The notes: generated by a model from the letters alone, not told the origin. DNA of 64,000 nucleotides from Agrobacterium tumefaciens (GCF_005221325.1 NZ_CP039888.1:2885439-2949438); one strand, 5' to 3'. Shown: positions 36,807 through 46,141, numbered from the stretch's first letter. Numbers and translations: made by a program.

Positions 36807-37787
36807 TCAGGCAGCCTTGCCCGCATTCGAGAACTGGCCGTGCGGACGATACTGCACCATATAGGACGGCAGAACCGAAGCGACACGAACGGGGGTGATG
36901 CCGATGCCTTCCAGCGTCAGGCCGTTCTTTTCTGCCTCAGCGGAAACGACATTGTCCTTTTTCAGCATGGTCACCTGATCGGGCGTCAGGGGCGGCGCAA
37001 TCAGCGGCACCAGCGATGCGAGCTTGCCGATCATCGAGGCCACGCCGAAGGGCAGGTTGACGAAGGAACGCTCGCGATAGGTCGCGGCTAGAACGGCCTC
37101 GAGACAGTCACGGAAGGTCATGACATCAGGGCCGCCGAGTTCATAAATTGCGCCGGGCTTAAGCTTGCCATCGACGCTGCGCGCGACGGCTTCAGATACA
37201 TCCTCGACATAAACAGGCTGGAATTTTGTTTTTCCGCCGCCGATCAACGGCAGGAACGGCAGGTTGCGGGCCATCTTGGCGAACTTGTTGAAGAAATCAT
37301 CTTCCGGTCCGAAAATGATCGACGGACGCAGGATCACGGCGCCGGGCAGCACGGCATGGATGGCGGCTTCGGCACGGCCCTTGGTACGGCCATAACCGGT
37401 CTTCGAATTGGCGTCTGCACCGATGGCGGAAATATGCGTCAGCGTGGCGCCGGCGTCGCGGGCCGCTTCGGCAATGGCTTTCGCGCCGAATTCCTGCACG
37501 GCATCAAAAGTGTTGCGGCCGCTTTCCGCCAGGATGCCGACGCAATTGACCACATGATCCGCGTCTTCAACGGCTTTTACGATGGAGTCGCGATAACGCA
37601 GGTTGGCCTGGGCGAAGGAAATTTGGCCGACATTGCCAAGCGGCTGCAGAAAGCCGGCAAGATCGGGGCGGCGCACGGCGACGCGGATGCGATAACCGCG
37701 CTTGGCGAGCATTCTCACGACGTGCCGCCCGACAAAACCCGAACCGCCGAAAACGGTGACGAGGGGTGGAAGGTTGGCCAAGGTCAT
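36807..37787 (-). CDS. Complex I NDUFA9-like NAD(P)-binding protein, 326 aa
   Basis: An atypical extended SDR protein of the NDUFA9/39-kDa complex I subunit family found in alphaproteobacteria. The nucleotide site is TVFGGSGFVGRHVVRML (GxxGxxG). Other landmarks are VVNCVGIL, THISAIGADANSKTGYGRTK with the Y-x-x-T-K region, and LRPSIIFGPEDDFFNKFA. I chose ATG 37787 with AGGAG upstream. In mitochondria the subunit binds NADPH and supports complex I assembly; the bacterial role may be quinone-related. No nuo genes are adjacent. Confidence 0.9.
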   Translation of the reverse strand: MTLANLPPLVTVFGGSGFVGRHVVRMLAKRGYRIRVAVRRPDLAGFLQPLGNVGQISFAQANLRYRDSIVKAVEDADHVVNCVGILAESGRNTFDAVQEFGAKAIAEAARDAGATLTHISAIGADANSKTGYGRTKGRAEAAIHAVLPGAVILRPSIIFGPEDDFFNKFAKMARNLPFLPLIGGGKTKFQPVYVEDVSEAVARSVDGKLKPGAIYELGGPDVMTFRDCLEAVLAATYRERSFVNLPFGVASMIGKLASLVPLIAPPLTPDQVTMLKKDNVVSAEAEKNGLTLEGIGITPVRVASVLPSYMVQYRPHGQFSNAGKAA

Positions 37788-37908
37788 GGGAGGCTCCTCA
37801 GAAGCTGTCGATAAAGCGTTTTTCAGTCTCTTAGCCCAAAGCCGCGCGCGCGTGAAGAGAGGTTGTCGCAAGGCCTGAGGCAAGTTTGGCAAATGCGGTT
37901 GACGACCG

Positions 37909-38196
37909 TCAAATTCCTTCGACGATCATCATCTCCGCATCCGCGACTTCCTGGCGGATTTTGGCGGCCGCCTGGTATTCGGGAGAATTATAGCAATCGA
38001 TGGCGTGCTGTACCGACGGAAATTCGATGACCACGTTTCGCGCGCGCGCCTTGCCTTCCAACTCGGTCACCGAACCGCCGCGTGCCAGAAAATTGGCGCC
38101 GAACCGCTCAAAAGCCGGCTTTGCCGTGGTGACATAGTCCTTGTAGCGCTCGCTGTCGCGCACATCGACGCGGGCGATCCAATATCCCTTGGGCAT
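37909..38196 (-). CDS. DUF1330-domain protein, 95 aa
   Basis: A small ferredoxin-like alpha/beta-barrel (dimeric) protein. The family hallmark includes GYWIARVDVRDSERYKDYV at the N-terminus and VVIEFPSVQHAIDCYNSPEY in the middle. Function is not established for the family. It lies 20 bp downstream of pyrF on the same strand and is probably cotranscribed with it. Confidence 0.88.
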   Translation of the reverse strand: MPKGYWIARVDVRDSERYKDYVTTAKPAFERFGANFLARGGSVTELEGKARARNVVIEFPSVQHAIDCYNSPEYQAAAKIRQEVADAEMMIVEGI

Positions 38197-38216
38197 GTCG
38201 TCTCCTCCAGTTACCG

Positions 38217-38924
38217 TTACTGATTGGCCGGAAAGCTGGCGCGCAGCATATCGTCCAGAATGGCGCGAGCCGCCGCTTTCGGGTCTTCTGCCCTGACGAT
38301 GGGGCGGGCGACGACCAGATGGCTCGAACCGGCCTTGATGGCGTCATAGGGCGTCATCACACGCTTCTGATCGCCGAGATCGGCGCCGGCCGGGCGAATG
38401 CCGGGGGTGACCACGGCAAGGTCGGGGCCGAGAATTTCGCGCACGGCGGTCGATTCTTCCGCCGAACAGACGATGCCGCCCATGCTCGCCTCGCGCGCCT
38501 GTTCCGCCCGGCGCAACACCAGCGAACGGGCGTCGGAGGCGTAACCGGCTTCGGCGAGATCGCTGTCATCCATGGAGGTCAGCACGGTGACGCCCAATAG
38601 GCAAAGGCCGGAGCCTTCCGCCGCCTTGACGGCAGCGCGCATGGCTTTGGGATAGGCATGCAGGGTCAGCATCGACATGCCCATGCGGGCGATATTTTCG
38701 ACACCGGATGCGACGGTATTGTCGATATCGAGCAGCTTCATGTCGAGAAAGACCTTCTTGCCGCTCTGGACAAGATCACGCGCGAATTCGAGACCGCCGG
38801 CAAATACGAGCTGATAGCCGATCTTGTAGAAGAGAACCTCGTCGCCGATTTTCGACACGATGTCTTCGGCCTGCTGCACAGTCGGAACATCGAGCCCGAT
38901 GATGAGTTTTTCGCGCGCGGTCAT
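38217..38924 (-). CDS. pyrF: Orotidine 5'-phosphate decarboxylase
   Basis: Converts OMP to UMP, the last step of de novo pyrimidine synthesis. The 235-aa TIM barrel begins [17 protein letters not shown]. The catalytic Lys-Asp network is [13 protein letters not shown] (D-x-K-x-x-D), and the phosphate-gripping end is [10 protein letters not shown] with [15 protein letters not shown] chose ATG 38924, preceded by AGGGA; the longer frame has no homology. It starts 4 bp after the phosphatase-fold gene, which suggests an operon of that gene, pyrF and the DUF1330 gene. Confidence 0.95.
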   Translation of the reverse strand: MTAREKLIIGLDVPTVQQAEDIVSKIGDEVLFYKIGYQLVFAGGLEFARDLVQSGKKVFLDMKLLDIDNTVASGVENIARMGMSMLTLHAYPKAMRAAVKAAEGSGLCLLGVTVLTSMDDSDLAEAGYASDARSLVLRRAEQAREASMGGIVCSAEESTAVREILGPDLAVVTPGIRPAGADLGDQKRVMTPYDAIKAGSSHLVVARPIVRAEDPKAAARAILDDMLRASFPANQ

Positions 38925-38928
38925 TGTC

Positions 38929-39525
38929 TTATCCCTGCCATGTTTCCATTGCCGTCCAGTCGCATGTGGGGGACGCGGCTGCAAGTGAAAACTCGGCGAT
39001 GGAAAAGCGGAAAAGATTGCCGCCGCCCGGCGGCTGGTCCTTGGTGCGGCTGATGCCGCAGCCCTCGACGTGGCATTTCAGAAGTGTGCCCACACCGCCA
39101 TGGCCGACAAAGGCGATCGGCTGCCATGGGTCATGCCGGTCGAGAACGGCTTTGACAGCCCCGACGATCCGCGCCTGCGCATCGATTGCCCGCTCCCAGC
39201 CGTGAAAACTCTCCTTAGGGTGAGAGAAGAACCAGTCCGCCGCCTTCTCGAATTCCGGCGGCGGCAGGAAACCAGTGGCGGACCGGTCGTTTTCATGCAT
39301 CGCCTCGATGATCTCTATCTCCGCGCCCGATGTCTCGGCAAGAATACGGGCGGTTTCGATCGCCTTGGTTTCGGCGCTGGAAACGATGCGCTGCAATGCC
39401 TTCGCCCAGGGGAGGCGGCTCGCCTCGCGCGCCCGTTCAGCACCCCTTTCCGAAAGCCCCCATTCCGGGACGGGAACTGCCGGATCGATCTTGACCTGGG
39501 GATGGGTGATGTAGAGCGCATGCAT
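38929..39525 (-). CDS. Histidine-phosphatase-fold protein with altered RHG motif, 198 aa
   Basis: A phosphoglycerate-mutase-like protein. The family's N-terminal RHG motif is replaced by ITHPQV: the His that would be phosphorylated is kept but the preceding Arg is Thr. Other family elements remain: [28 protein letters not shown] and the C-terminal [11 protein letters not shown] with the second catalytic His. I chose ATG 39525. It is the first gene of a likely operon with pyrF. It may be an active but atypical phosphatase or a degraded one. Confidence 0.85.
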   Translation of the reverse strand: MHALYITHPQVKIDPAVPVPEWGLSERGAERAREASRLPWAKALQRIVSSAETKAIETARILAETSGAEIEIIEAMHENDRSATGFLPPPEFEKAADWFFSHPKESFHGWERAIDAQARIVGAVKAVLDRHDPWQPIAFVGHGGVGTLLKCHVEGCGISRTKDQPPGGGNLFRFSIAEFSLAAASPTCDWTAMETWQG

Positions 39526-39620
39526 GAAACCGATCCTCAAAGGCAATGGAAAGGGCAAACCAACACCCTAACCATCCGTCACGACCGGGAAATGACGGTC
39601 TTACCCATTCTGTCGAGTGG

Positions 39621-40214
39621 TCAGGCCCGCGTATAGGTCCACAATTGCGCTGGCGGAATATTGCGCACGATGAAATCGAAATGGCGGATATGGTAGAGGT
39701 GCGGCTGCGCGACGATCGGGGAAATCGGACCGTAGGATATCTGCACCACGGGTCGGCCGTGCGGCACGCGCTTCAGCAATTCGTCGAGAAGCTTGATGCG
39801 GGCAGCCATCGGAAAATTCAGCATCGGCACGGCGGAAATAACGCTGTCGAACATCTGACCCTTGTGCTCGCCAAGGGTCGCATCGAGATCGAAGGCGTCA
39901 CCATTGACGAAGTTGACGCCCGGATAACTTCTTAGCAGCTGATGGTAGAAATCGGTTGAATATTCGATGGCTGTCAGGTTCTCCGGCTTGATGCCGCGCG
40001 CCAGAATGGCCTTGGTTATGACGCCGGTGCCGGGACCGAGTTCCAGAACCGGCAGGCCGGAATGGGGATTGATGACACTCGCCATTTTTTTTGCGGTGAT
40101 GGACGATGTCGGGACAATGGCGCCGACTTTTTTCGGCTGGCTGACCATGCCTTTGAAAAAGCGGATTTCTTCTTCAAATTTTTGTTCAAGGCGTTGCTTC
40201 AGGTTAAGTGCCAT
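39621..40214 (-). CDS. pmtA: Phosphatidylethanolamine N-methyltransferase
   Basis: The SAM-dependent enzyme that methylates phosphatidylethanolamine three times to make phosphatidylcholine at the inner membrane. The 197-aa protein opens with an amphipathic, Lys-rich helix (LNLKQRLEQKFEEEIRFFKG) known to anchor Agrobacterium PmtA to anionic membranes. SAM motif I is LELGPGTGVITKAIL, followed by AIEYS and the SAVPMLNFP motif. I chose ATG 40214 with GGGG five bases upstream. It lies downstream of dnaN, separated by two terminators, so it needs its own promoter within 40215-40308. Confidence 0.93.
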   Translation of the reverse strand: MALNLKQRLEQKFEEEIRFFKGMVSQPKKVGAIVPTSSITAKKMASVINPHSGLPVLELGPGTGVITKAILARGIKPENLTAIEYSTDFYHQLLRSYPGVNFVNGDAFDLDATLGEHKGQMFDSVISAVPMLNFPMAARIKLLDELLKRVPHGRPVVQISYGPISPIVAQPHLYHIRHFDFIVRNIPPAQLWTYTRA

Positions 40215-40308
40215 AATTCCCCTCGGATACATTTTGGTCATTGTCAAAAAACGGTTACGTACTGTTGATCCCATTTGGCGCAAAAACAAGGCAAAATGTC
40301 GTAACTGG

Positions 40309-40347
40309 AAAAATTCGGTTATCGTTTGAAACGCGCGATAACCGAAT
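40309..40347 (-). terminator. Second terminator downstream of dnaN
   Basis: ATTCGGTTATCG (40313-40324) pairs perfectly with CGATAACCGAAT (40336-40347) around an 11-base loop. On the minus strand TTTTT follows the stem. It stands in tandem behind the terminator at 40351-40384. Confidence 0.75.
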
Positions 40348-40350
40348 CAA

Positions 40351-40384
40351 AAAAACGCCGAGGGAGCGATCCACCGGCGTTTTT
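40351..40384. terminator. First terminator downstream of dnaN
   Basis: AAAAACGCCG (40351-40360) pairs with CGGCGTTTTT (40375-40384). The loop is 14 bases. T-runs flank both sides, and it lies 26 bp past the dnaN stop. Confidence 0.85.
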
Positions 40385-40410
40385 GTTTGAATTGGCAAAA
40401 AACAGCCGTT

Positions 40411-41529
40411 TTAAACGCGCATCGGCATCAGAACATACAGTGCATCGTCGCCGGCGGTATCGCGTACCAGCGTCGGCGAACCCGCATCCGCCAGCAGAAA
40501 AATCGCATCCTCGCCGGAAAGCTGCGACGTGATGTCGAGGAGGTATTTGGCATTGAAGCCGATTTCCATCGAATCATTATCGTAACCAACGGCCACTTCT
40601 TCGGTAGCACTTCCCGAATCGGGATTGTTGACGGTCAGCGTCAACTGGCCGTCAGTTAGCGCCAGCTTCACGGCGCGGCCGCGCTCGGACGAAATCGTCG
40701 AAACACGGTCCACGGCCCGGGCGAAGGTCTGGCAATCGACGCGCATTTCCTTGTCGTTGCCGGTCGGGATCACGCGCTGGTAGTCGGGGAAGGTGCCGTC
40801 GATCAGCTTCGAGGTCAGCACGACCGAGCCGATGGCCAGGCGGATCTTCGCATCCGAGACTTCGACTGTGACTTCCAGTTCCGGATTGTCCATCAGCTTC
40901 TGCAGTTCACCGACGGTCTTGCGCGGAATAATGATGCCCGGCATGCCTTCGGAGCCGGAGGGCGCATCCACATCGGCGCGCGCCAGGCGGTGGCCGTCCG
41001 TAGCGACGGCGCGCAGCTTCAGCTCGCCATTGCTTTCGATGGTGTGGAAGAAAATGCCGTTCAGGTAATAACGTGTCTCTTCGGTCGAAATCGCAAACTG
41101 CGTCCGGTCGATCAGCATCTTCAGATCGGTCGCCTTCAGTTTGAAGGTGTGACTGAAGGTGCCGGCGGTCAGGTCAGGGAAATCCGCTTCCGGCAGGCAT
41201 TGCAGCGAGAATTTCGAGCGGCCGGAGGCAACGGTCATGGAGGAGCCGTCCGGGTTGGTGGCCAGAAGCACTTCGGAACCATCCGGCAGCTTGCGCACGA
41301 TTTCGTAAAGCAGGTGCGCCGGAACGGTCGTAGCGCCCGCCTGTTCCACCATGGCTGGTGTCGCTTCGGTGATTTCGAGATCGAGGTCGGTCGCCTTCAT
41401 GTCCAGATTGGCGCCGGAGGCGCGCAGCAGCACGTTGGACAGGATCGGGATCGTGTTGCGACGCTCGACAACCCGGTGGACGTGGTTCAGCGATTTCAGA
41501 AGGTTCGACCGCTCAAGAGTAATACGCAT
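40411..41529 (-). CDS. dnaN: DNA polymerase III beta subunit (sliding clamp)
   Basis: The beta clamp forms a dimeric ring that tethers DNA polymerase III to the template. The 372-aa length is normal and three similar domains are expected. The N-terminus MRITLERSNLLKSLNHVHRV, the middle KLIDGTFPDYQRVIP and the C-terminal end YVLMPMRV, part of the protein-binding pocket, are all characteristic. I chose ATG 41529 where homology begins. It is divergent from rsmI and is not linked to dnaA, as is common in Rhizobiales. Confidence 0.97.
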   Translation of the reverse strand: MRITLERSNLLKSLNHVHRVVERRNTIPILSNVLLRASGANLDMKATDLDLEITEATPAMVEQAGATTVPAHLLYEIVRKLPDGSEVLLATNPDGSSMTVASGRSKFSLQCLPEADFPDLTAGTFSHTFKLKATDLKMLIDRTQFAISTEETRYYLNGIFFHTIESNGELKLRAVATDGHRLARADVDAPSGSEGMPGIIIPRKTVGELQKLMDNPELEVTVEVSDAKIRLAIGSVVLTSKLIDGTFPDYQRVIPTGNDKEMRVDCQTFARAVDRVSTISSERGRAVKLALTDGQLTLTVNNPDSGSATEEVAVGYDNDSMEIGFNAKYLLDITSQLSGEDAIFLLADAGSPTLVRDTAGDDALYVLMPMRV

Positions 41530-41794
41530 GGACGCTACCGCTTTCAACCGTTGCGAACCGGCCACCGCCGGATCGGCAAGAAGAGTCTTCACCGGCAAAA
41601 AGCCGGACAATGTGGACGGGCAAAATGGCAGAGTTATTGCAGAAAATGCAAGAGCCGAGTGCATCTGCCTCGGCTCATTTTGCTGCTATACAACATGATC
41701 CACAGGTTGGGGCCGCCGATGGACCTTGTTCGCCGGTTTTCTATTGCCCATAAAGGGGAAAACCGGAGCGACCGGCCGGCAAGGATCGGCCAGA
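41530..41794. other. Divergent promoter region between dnaN and rsmI
   Basis: The 265 bp hold no gene. GAGCCGAG (41652-41659) and CTCGGCTC (41669-41676) form an 8-bp stem-loop. TGATCCACA at 41696-41704 differs from a DnaA box (TTATCCACA) at one base, which may be chance. Confidence 0.5.
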
Positions 41795-42736
41795 ATGATT
41801 GGAAGCCGTGTGACGCAGGAAATATCGAGCAGCGATGCCAGACAGGCAGCGAAGGAATTCAGGATAGGCCCGGCCACCATTCCGGCCCGGCCGCTGGAGC
41901 CGGCGCTTTACCTCGTCGCCACCCCTATCGGCAATCTCGGCGATATCACCATCCGCGCGCTGGAAACACTGGCCTCGGCCGATGTTCTCGCCTGTGAGGA
42001 TACCCGCGTCACCCGCATCCTGCTTGAACGCTACGGCATCCGCACGCGCCCGCTCGCCTATCACGAACACAATGCCAATGAAGCGGGGCCGAAGCTCGTC
42101 GCCGCGCTGGAGGCCGGAAAATCCGTGGCGCTGGTATCGGATGCCGGAACGCCGCTGGTGTCCGATCCCGGTTACCGCCTCGGCCAGCTGGCGCTTGAGG
42201 CCGGGCATCGTGTCGTGCCGGTGCCGGGGGCGTCAGCGCCGCTTGCCGCCCTTGTCGGCTCGGGCATGCCGAGCGACGCTTTCCTGTTTGCGGGTTTCCT
42301 GCCGGTCAAGGATCGCGGCAAGCGCGACCGTTTTGCCGAGCTTGCCAAAATCCCCGCGACTTTGATCTTTTTTGAATCGCCGCGTCGCATCGGCGCGTCC
42401 CTCAAGGTGGCGACGGAAGTGCTGGGCCGCGACCGTCGCGCCGTGGTTTGTCGCGAACTGACCAAGACGTTCGAGGAATTCCGGCGTGGTACGCTCGGCG
42501 AGCTTGCGGATTATTACGATGGCGACCGCGTGGTGAAGGGCGAGATCGTGCTGCTGGTGGAGCCTCCGTCCTATGACGAAATTCCCGATATCGAGGATGT
42601 CGAGAAGCTCCTGAAGGATCTCGTCGCAACCATGTCCGCCGCCAAGGCTGCCGGCGAAGCGGCAAAGCTGACTGGCCTGCCGCGCAAGGAGCTTTATCAA
42701 AGGCTGCTGGATATGAAGGAAATGGATGGGCGCTGA
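41795..42736 (+). CDS. rsmI: 16S rRNA (cytidine-1402 2'-O)-methyltransferase
   Basis: A tetrapyrrole-methylase-fold enzyme that 2'-O-methylates C1402 of 16S rRNA. Motifs are visible as [28 protein letters not shown] and [13 protein letters not shown]. The C-terminal region carries [12 protein letters not shown] and [11 protein letters not shown] chose ATG 41795 with AAGGA nine bases upstream; homology begins about 30 residues in. Its end overlaps yraN by 11 bp, a layout conserved in rhizobia. Confidence 0.94.
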   Translation: MIGSRVTQEISSSDARQAAKEFRIGPATIPARPLEPALYLVATPIGNLGDITIRALETLASADVLACEDTRVTRILLERYGIRTRPLAYHEHNANEAGPKLVAALEAGKSVALVSDAGTPLVSDPGYRLGQLALEAGHRVVPVPGASAPLAALVGSGMPSDAFLFAGFLPVKDRGKRDRFAELAKIPATLIFFESPRRIGASLKVATEVLGRDRRAVVCRELTKTFEEFRRGTLGELADYYDGDRVVKGEIVLLVEPPSYDEIPDIEDVEKLLKDLVATMSAAKAAGEAAKLTGLPRKELYQRLLDMKEMDGR

Positions 42737-43094
42737 CGGGCAGAGCGATAAAAGGCGGAAAGCCGAGCGGCGCGGCCATGCTGCCGAATATTGGGCTGCA
42801 CTCTATCTGCTGCTGAAGGGGTATCGCATTCTCGCCATTCGGTATCGAACCCGATTGGGGGAAATCGACCTCATCGCCCGCAAGAAGGATCTTGTCGCCA
42901 TCATCGAGGTCAAGGCGCGCGCTTCCGGTAGCAGCGCGGTGGATGCCGTCGGTTTCCATTCGCAGCAGCGCATCCGGGCGGCTGCCGGTCTCTGGCTCTC
43001 TCGTCGCAAGGATGCTGCGCGGTTTTCGCTGCGCTTCGATATCATCGCCATTCTGCCGCGACGCCTGCCGCAGCATTTTATCGACGCTTTTTGA
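42726..43094 (+). CDS. yraN: YraN-family (UPF0102) nuclease-fold protein, 122 aa
   Basis: A predicted PD-(D/E)xK nuclease-fold protein resembling archaeal Holliday junction resolvases. The core motif is [20 protein letters not shown] followed by EVKAR, with Glu-x-x-Asp and Glu-x-Lys as metal ligands. The N-terminal [19 protein letters not shown] is also typical (RRGHAAE in family form). It overlaps rsmI by 11 bp. Its biological role is not established. Confidence 0.92.
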   Translation: MGADGQSDKRRKAERRGHAAEYWAALYLLLKGYRILAIRYRTRLGEIDLIARKKDLVAIIEVKARASGSSAVDAVGFHSQQRIRAAAGLWLSRRKDAARFSLRFDIIAILPRRLPQHFIDAF

Positions 43095-43111
43095 GGCAGA
43101 GGGGGAACGCA

Positions 43112-43672
43112 ATGCCTACCGAGCGGGAAAAGATGGCTGCGGGCGAATGGTACAGCTGCATGGATGGCGAGCTGGATGTGTTGCGCTGGCATGCGCGCCG
43201 GGCGGTTCACCAGCACGATACCATGCCGCCGGATGAGCGCGGCGCCATCGGGCCGCTGCTGCGCGCACTTTTTGCCTCCGTGGGCGAAGGTGCATTTATC
43301 GAGGCGCCTTTTCATTGCGCCTACGGTTTCAACATTATGCTCGGCAGGAATGTCTATCTCAATGCCGGCTGCACCATTCTCGATTCTGCGAAGGTCATGA
43401 TAGGCGATGGCGCGATGCTCGGCCCCTCCGTACAGATCTATTGTGCGGAACACCATCTTGATCCGGTTCCGCGCGCGCAGGGGATTGAAATCGCAAAGCC
43501 TGTCACGATCGGCCGCGATGTCTGGATCGGCGGCGGAGCGATCATTCTGGCCGGTATCACCATCGGTGACGGTGCAATTGTCGGCGCCGGTTCGGTGGTG
43601 ACGCGCAATGTGCCGGCGGGTGCAACGGTCGTGGGAAATCCAGCACGACCCATAAATCGTATAGCCGGCTGA
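43112..43672 (+). CDS. Sugar O-acetyltransferase (LacA/Maa-like), 186 aa
   Basis: A left-handed beta-helix hexapeptide acetyltransferase, close in layout to maltose/galactoside O-acetyltransferases and NodL. The N-terminal [14 protein letters not shown] motif is typical. The catalytic His lies in YCAEHHLD, and the hexapeptide repeats include [20 protein letters not shown] and [17 protein letters not shown]. The ATG at 43112 follows AGGGGG. It sits between yraN and the Pho-regulated ugp operon; a functional link to ugp is not evident. Confidence 0.92.
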   Translation: MPTEREKMAAGEWYSCMDGELDVLRWHARRAVHQHDTMPPDERGAIGPLLRALFASVGEGAFIEAPFHCAYGFNIMLGRNVYLNAGCTILDSAKVMIGDGAMLGPSVQIYCAEHHLDPVPRAQGIEIAKPVTIGRDVWIGGGAIILAGITIGDGAIVGAGSVVTRNVPAGATVVGNPARPINRIAG

Positions 43673-43687
43673 GATTGTCGGCACGCG

Positions 43688-43716
43688 CTGTAATAAATCT
43701 GACACGGAACTGTCAA
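43688..43716 (+). promoter_or_regulatory. Pho box upstream of ugpB
   Basis: Three direct repeats with 11-bp periodicity are visible: CTGTAAT (43688-43694), CTGACAC (43699-43705) and CTGTCAA (43710-43716), separated by AAAT and GGAA. This matches the PhoB-box form CTGTCAT-N4-CTGTCAT, so ugpBAEC is expected to be induced by phosphate limitation. Confidence 0.85.
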
Positions 43717-43780
43717 AGAGGCGTCATGGAACCCCTCTATTCGCATCCTCATCCCAATAAATGGTGGAGAGGAATTAGTA

Positions 43781-45079
43781 ATGTTGAAGAAGATTTCCAT
43801 GGCCGCAGTGGCGGTCAGCATTTCGGCAACGTCTTCTATGGCTGCGACCAACATCACCTGGTGGCACGGCATGGGTGGCCGTAACGGCGAAGTCATCAAC
43901 GAAGTTTCACAGAAGTTCAATGAAGCCCAGAAGGAATGCGCTCTGACGCCGGTTTCCAAGGGCTCCTACGAAGAAGCGCTGGCCAGCGGCATCGCTGCTT
44001 TCCGTTCGGGCGAGCAACCGAACATCCTCCAGGTTTTTGACGCCGGTGCCGCCACCATCATCAACGCCAAGGGCGCGGTCATTCCTGCCGAAGACCTCAT
44101 CAACAAGGCCGGTTACAAGTTCGACCGTGACGCCTTCATCAACGGCGTGCGTTATTTCTACGCTGCCGCTGACGGCAAATTTGTCGGCATGCCGTTCAAC
44201 TCCTCCGCTCCGATCATGTACATCAACGACGAAGCCCTGAAGAAGGCCGGCGTCGAGGCGCCGAAGACCTGGGAAGAGTTCGAAAAGGTTGCACCGAAGC
44301 TGAAGGAAGCCGGTTATATCCCGCTCGTCCAGTCTCAGCTGACCTGGCAGTTCACGGAGAACTTCTTCTCCCGCAACAACATCCAGTTCGCCAGCAACAA
44401 TAACGGTTACGACAGCGTCACCGACACCAAGCTCAAGGTAACCGACCCGAACCTCGTCATGATGTTCGAAAAGCTGAAAGACTGGAAGGACAAGGGCCTG
44501 TTCGCCTATTACGGCGCCGGCTGGAACGATAACCAGAAGCCCTTCGAAGAAGGCAAGGTTGCGCTCTGGATCGGTTCTTCGGGTTCCTTCGGCGGCCTGC
44601 AGAAGACGGCGACCATGCCGTTCTCGGCAACCTTCCTTCCCTACTGGGGTTCCATCAAGGGCGCTGGCACCAACTCCTTCATCGGCGGCGCTGCTCTTTT
44701 CGCAATGTCGGGCAAGTCTGAAGCCGAAAACAAGTGCGTGGCCGACTTCTTCCAGTTCCTGACCTCGCCGGAAATCCAGGTCTTCTACCACAAGGCAACC
44801 GGTTACGTCGCCATCACCAAGGCCGCTTACGAAAAGGCCAAGGCTGAAGGCTACTACAAGGAGAAGCCGGTCGCCGAAGTCGGTATCCAGCAGCTATCGC
44901 TGCCGGGTGGCGAGTGGTCCAAGGGTTACCGCCTCGGTTTCTACCCGCAGATCCGCGCCGTCATGGAACGTGAATATAACCGCATCTTCTCGGGCGAAGT
45001 GACGCCGAAGGCTGCTTTCGAGATCATCGAGAAGGAAGGCAACGACCTGCTGGCCCGTTTCGCCAAGACGGCCGGCTGA
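43781..45079 (+). CDS. ugpB: sn-Glycerol-3-phosphate ABC transporter substrate-binding protein
   Basis: The periplasmic receptor of the Ugp system, which imports sn-glycerol-3-phosphate and glycerophosphodiesters. A signal peptide (MLKKISMAAVAVSISATSSMA) is followed by mature sequence starting ATNITWWHGMGG, typical of UgpB. The 432-aa length matches. The start ATG 43781 follows GGAGAGG, and a triple Pho-box repeat lies upstream. A strong stem-loop separates it from ugpA and may raise the level of the receptor over the membrane parts. Confidence 0.95.
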   Translation: MLKKISMAAVAVSISATSSMAATNITWWHGMGGRNGEVINEVSQKFNEAQKECALTPVSKGSYEEALASGIAAFRSGEQPNILQVFDAGAATIINAKGAVIPAEDLINKAGYKFDRDAFINGVRYFYAAADGKFVGMPFNSSAPIMYINDEALKKAGVEAPKTWEEFEKVAPKLKEAGYIPLVQSQLTWQFTENFFSRNNIQFASNNNGYDSVTDTKLKVTDPNLVMMFEKLKDWKDKGLFAYYGAGWNDNQKPFEEGKVALWIGSSGSFGGLQKTATMPFSATFLPYWGSIKGAGTNSFIGGAALFAMSGKSEAENKCVADFFQFLTSPEIQVFYHKATGYVAITKAAYEKAKAEGYYKEKPVAEVGIQQLSLPGGEWSKGYRLGFYPQIRAVMEREYNRIFSGEVTPKAAFEIIEKEGNDLLARFAKTAG

Positions 45080-45108
45080 TCGATCTTTTCGAAACCAATG
45101 ATCGTTGT

Positions 45109-45138
45109 CGAGCCTCCTTTCCGACGAAGGGAGGCTCG
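45109..45138 (+). promoter_or_regulatory. Intercistronic stem-loop between ugpB and ugpA
   Basis: CGAGCCTCC (45109-45117) and GGAGGCTCG (45130-45138) form a stem that extends inward through three more pairs, including a G-T wobble. No T-run follows. It probably protects the ugpB end of the mRNA or attenuates transcription into ugpA. Confidence 0.65.
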
Positions 45139-45161
45139 CTTCTGGATAAGGAGGCGCAAGC

Positions 45162-46130
45162 GTGGCCTATACATCGTCTCAACCGCGCCGGTTTTTGTCC
45201 GGCTGGTCCGCAAAGGCTGGAAAACCCGCCAGGCCCGCTGAAGCCGGCATGAAGCGCGTGCAGTTCTCCTCGTCCTACGTGCCCTATCTGTTTCTGGCGC
45301 CGCAGCTCGCGGTGATCTTCATCTTCTTTTACTGGCCATCCGTTCAGGCCGTGCAATCATCATTTTATATCGAAGATCCCTTCGGCTTCGGCGCATCCTT
45401 TGTGGGTTTTGCCAATTATTCGGACGCGATATTCAACCCGGAATATCTCAGCATCGCCAAATTTACGGTGGTCTTCACCGTGCTGGTGACCTTCTTTTCG
45501 CTGGCGCTCGGCCTGTTGCTTGCCGTCAAGGCCGATGCGGTCATTCGCGGCAGTTCGACATACAAGACATTGCTGATTTCCGTCTATGCCATTGCACCGC
45601 CGGTCGCGGGTCTTATCGGCATGATGCTTTTCGACCAGCATATCGGGCCGTTCGTCAAATTGGCCGCGGTCTTCGGCTGGGACATGAAGGTCGGTCTCAA
45701 CTACTTCGATACCGCCTTTGCCATGATCGTCGTCGCTGTCTGGAAGCAGATCCCATATAATTTCATCTTTTTTCTGTCCGGCCTTCAGGGCGTGTCGGTT
45801 TCCGTGCGCGAAGCCGCGGCCATCGATTGCCGCTCTGGTTTCCGACGGTTCTGGACCGTCATTATGCCGCTTCTTGCGCCCACGGCTTTCTTCCTGCTCA
45901 TCATCAACATCACCTACGCGCTGTTCGATACCTTCGGCGTCATCGACGTGATGGTGAAGGATAAGGCGGCGGATAATCCTATCACGCTGGTCTACAAGGT
46001 GTTTCTCGATGGTTTCCGCGGCAATGACATCGGTGGTTCCTCGGCCCAGTCCGTCATCCTGATGCTGGTCGTCTTCGTGCTCACGATCATCCAGTTCCGC
46101 TTCATCGAAAAGCGTATCCATTACAATTGA
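45162..46130 (+). CDS. ugpA: sn-Glycerol-3-phosphate ABC transporter permease UgpA (GTG start)
   Basis: An inner-membrane subunit of the Ugp importer with about six spans. The EAA loop that contacts the ATPase is EAAAIDCRSGFRRFWTVIMP. An N-terminal extension of about 30 basic residues precedes the first helix. GTG 45162 is preferred because AAGGAGG lies just upstream; ATG 45249 is an internal alternative. It is second in the ugpBAEC operon. Confidence 0.93.
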   Translation: MAYTSSQPRRFLSGWSAKAGKPARPAEAGMKRVQFSSSYVPYLFLAPQLAVIFIFFYWPSVQAVQSSFYIEDPFGFGASFVGFANYSDAIFNPEYLSIAKFTVVFTVLVTFFSLALGLLLAVKADAVIRGSSTYKTLLISVYAIAPPVAGLIGMMLFDQHIGPFVKLAAVFGWDMKVGLNYFDTAFAMIVVAVWKQIPYNFIFFLSGLQGVSVSVREAAAIDCRSGFRRFWTVIMPLLAPTAFFLLIINITYALFDTFGVIDVMVKDKAADNPITLVYKVFLDGFRGNDIGGSSAQSVILMLVVFVLTIIQFRFIEKRIHYN

Positions 46131-46141
46131 GGGAAAAGACC

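Noticed and set aside
41696..41704. DnaA-box-like TGATCCACA upstream of rsmI/dnaN
   Set aside because: A single site with one mismatch is expected by chance at this frequency; not reported as a feature of its own.
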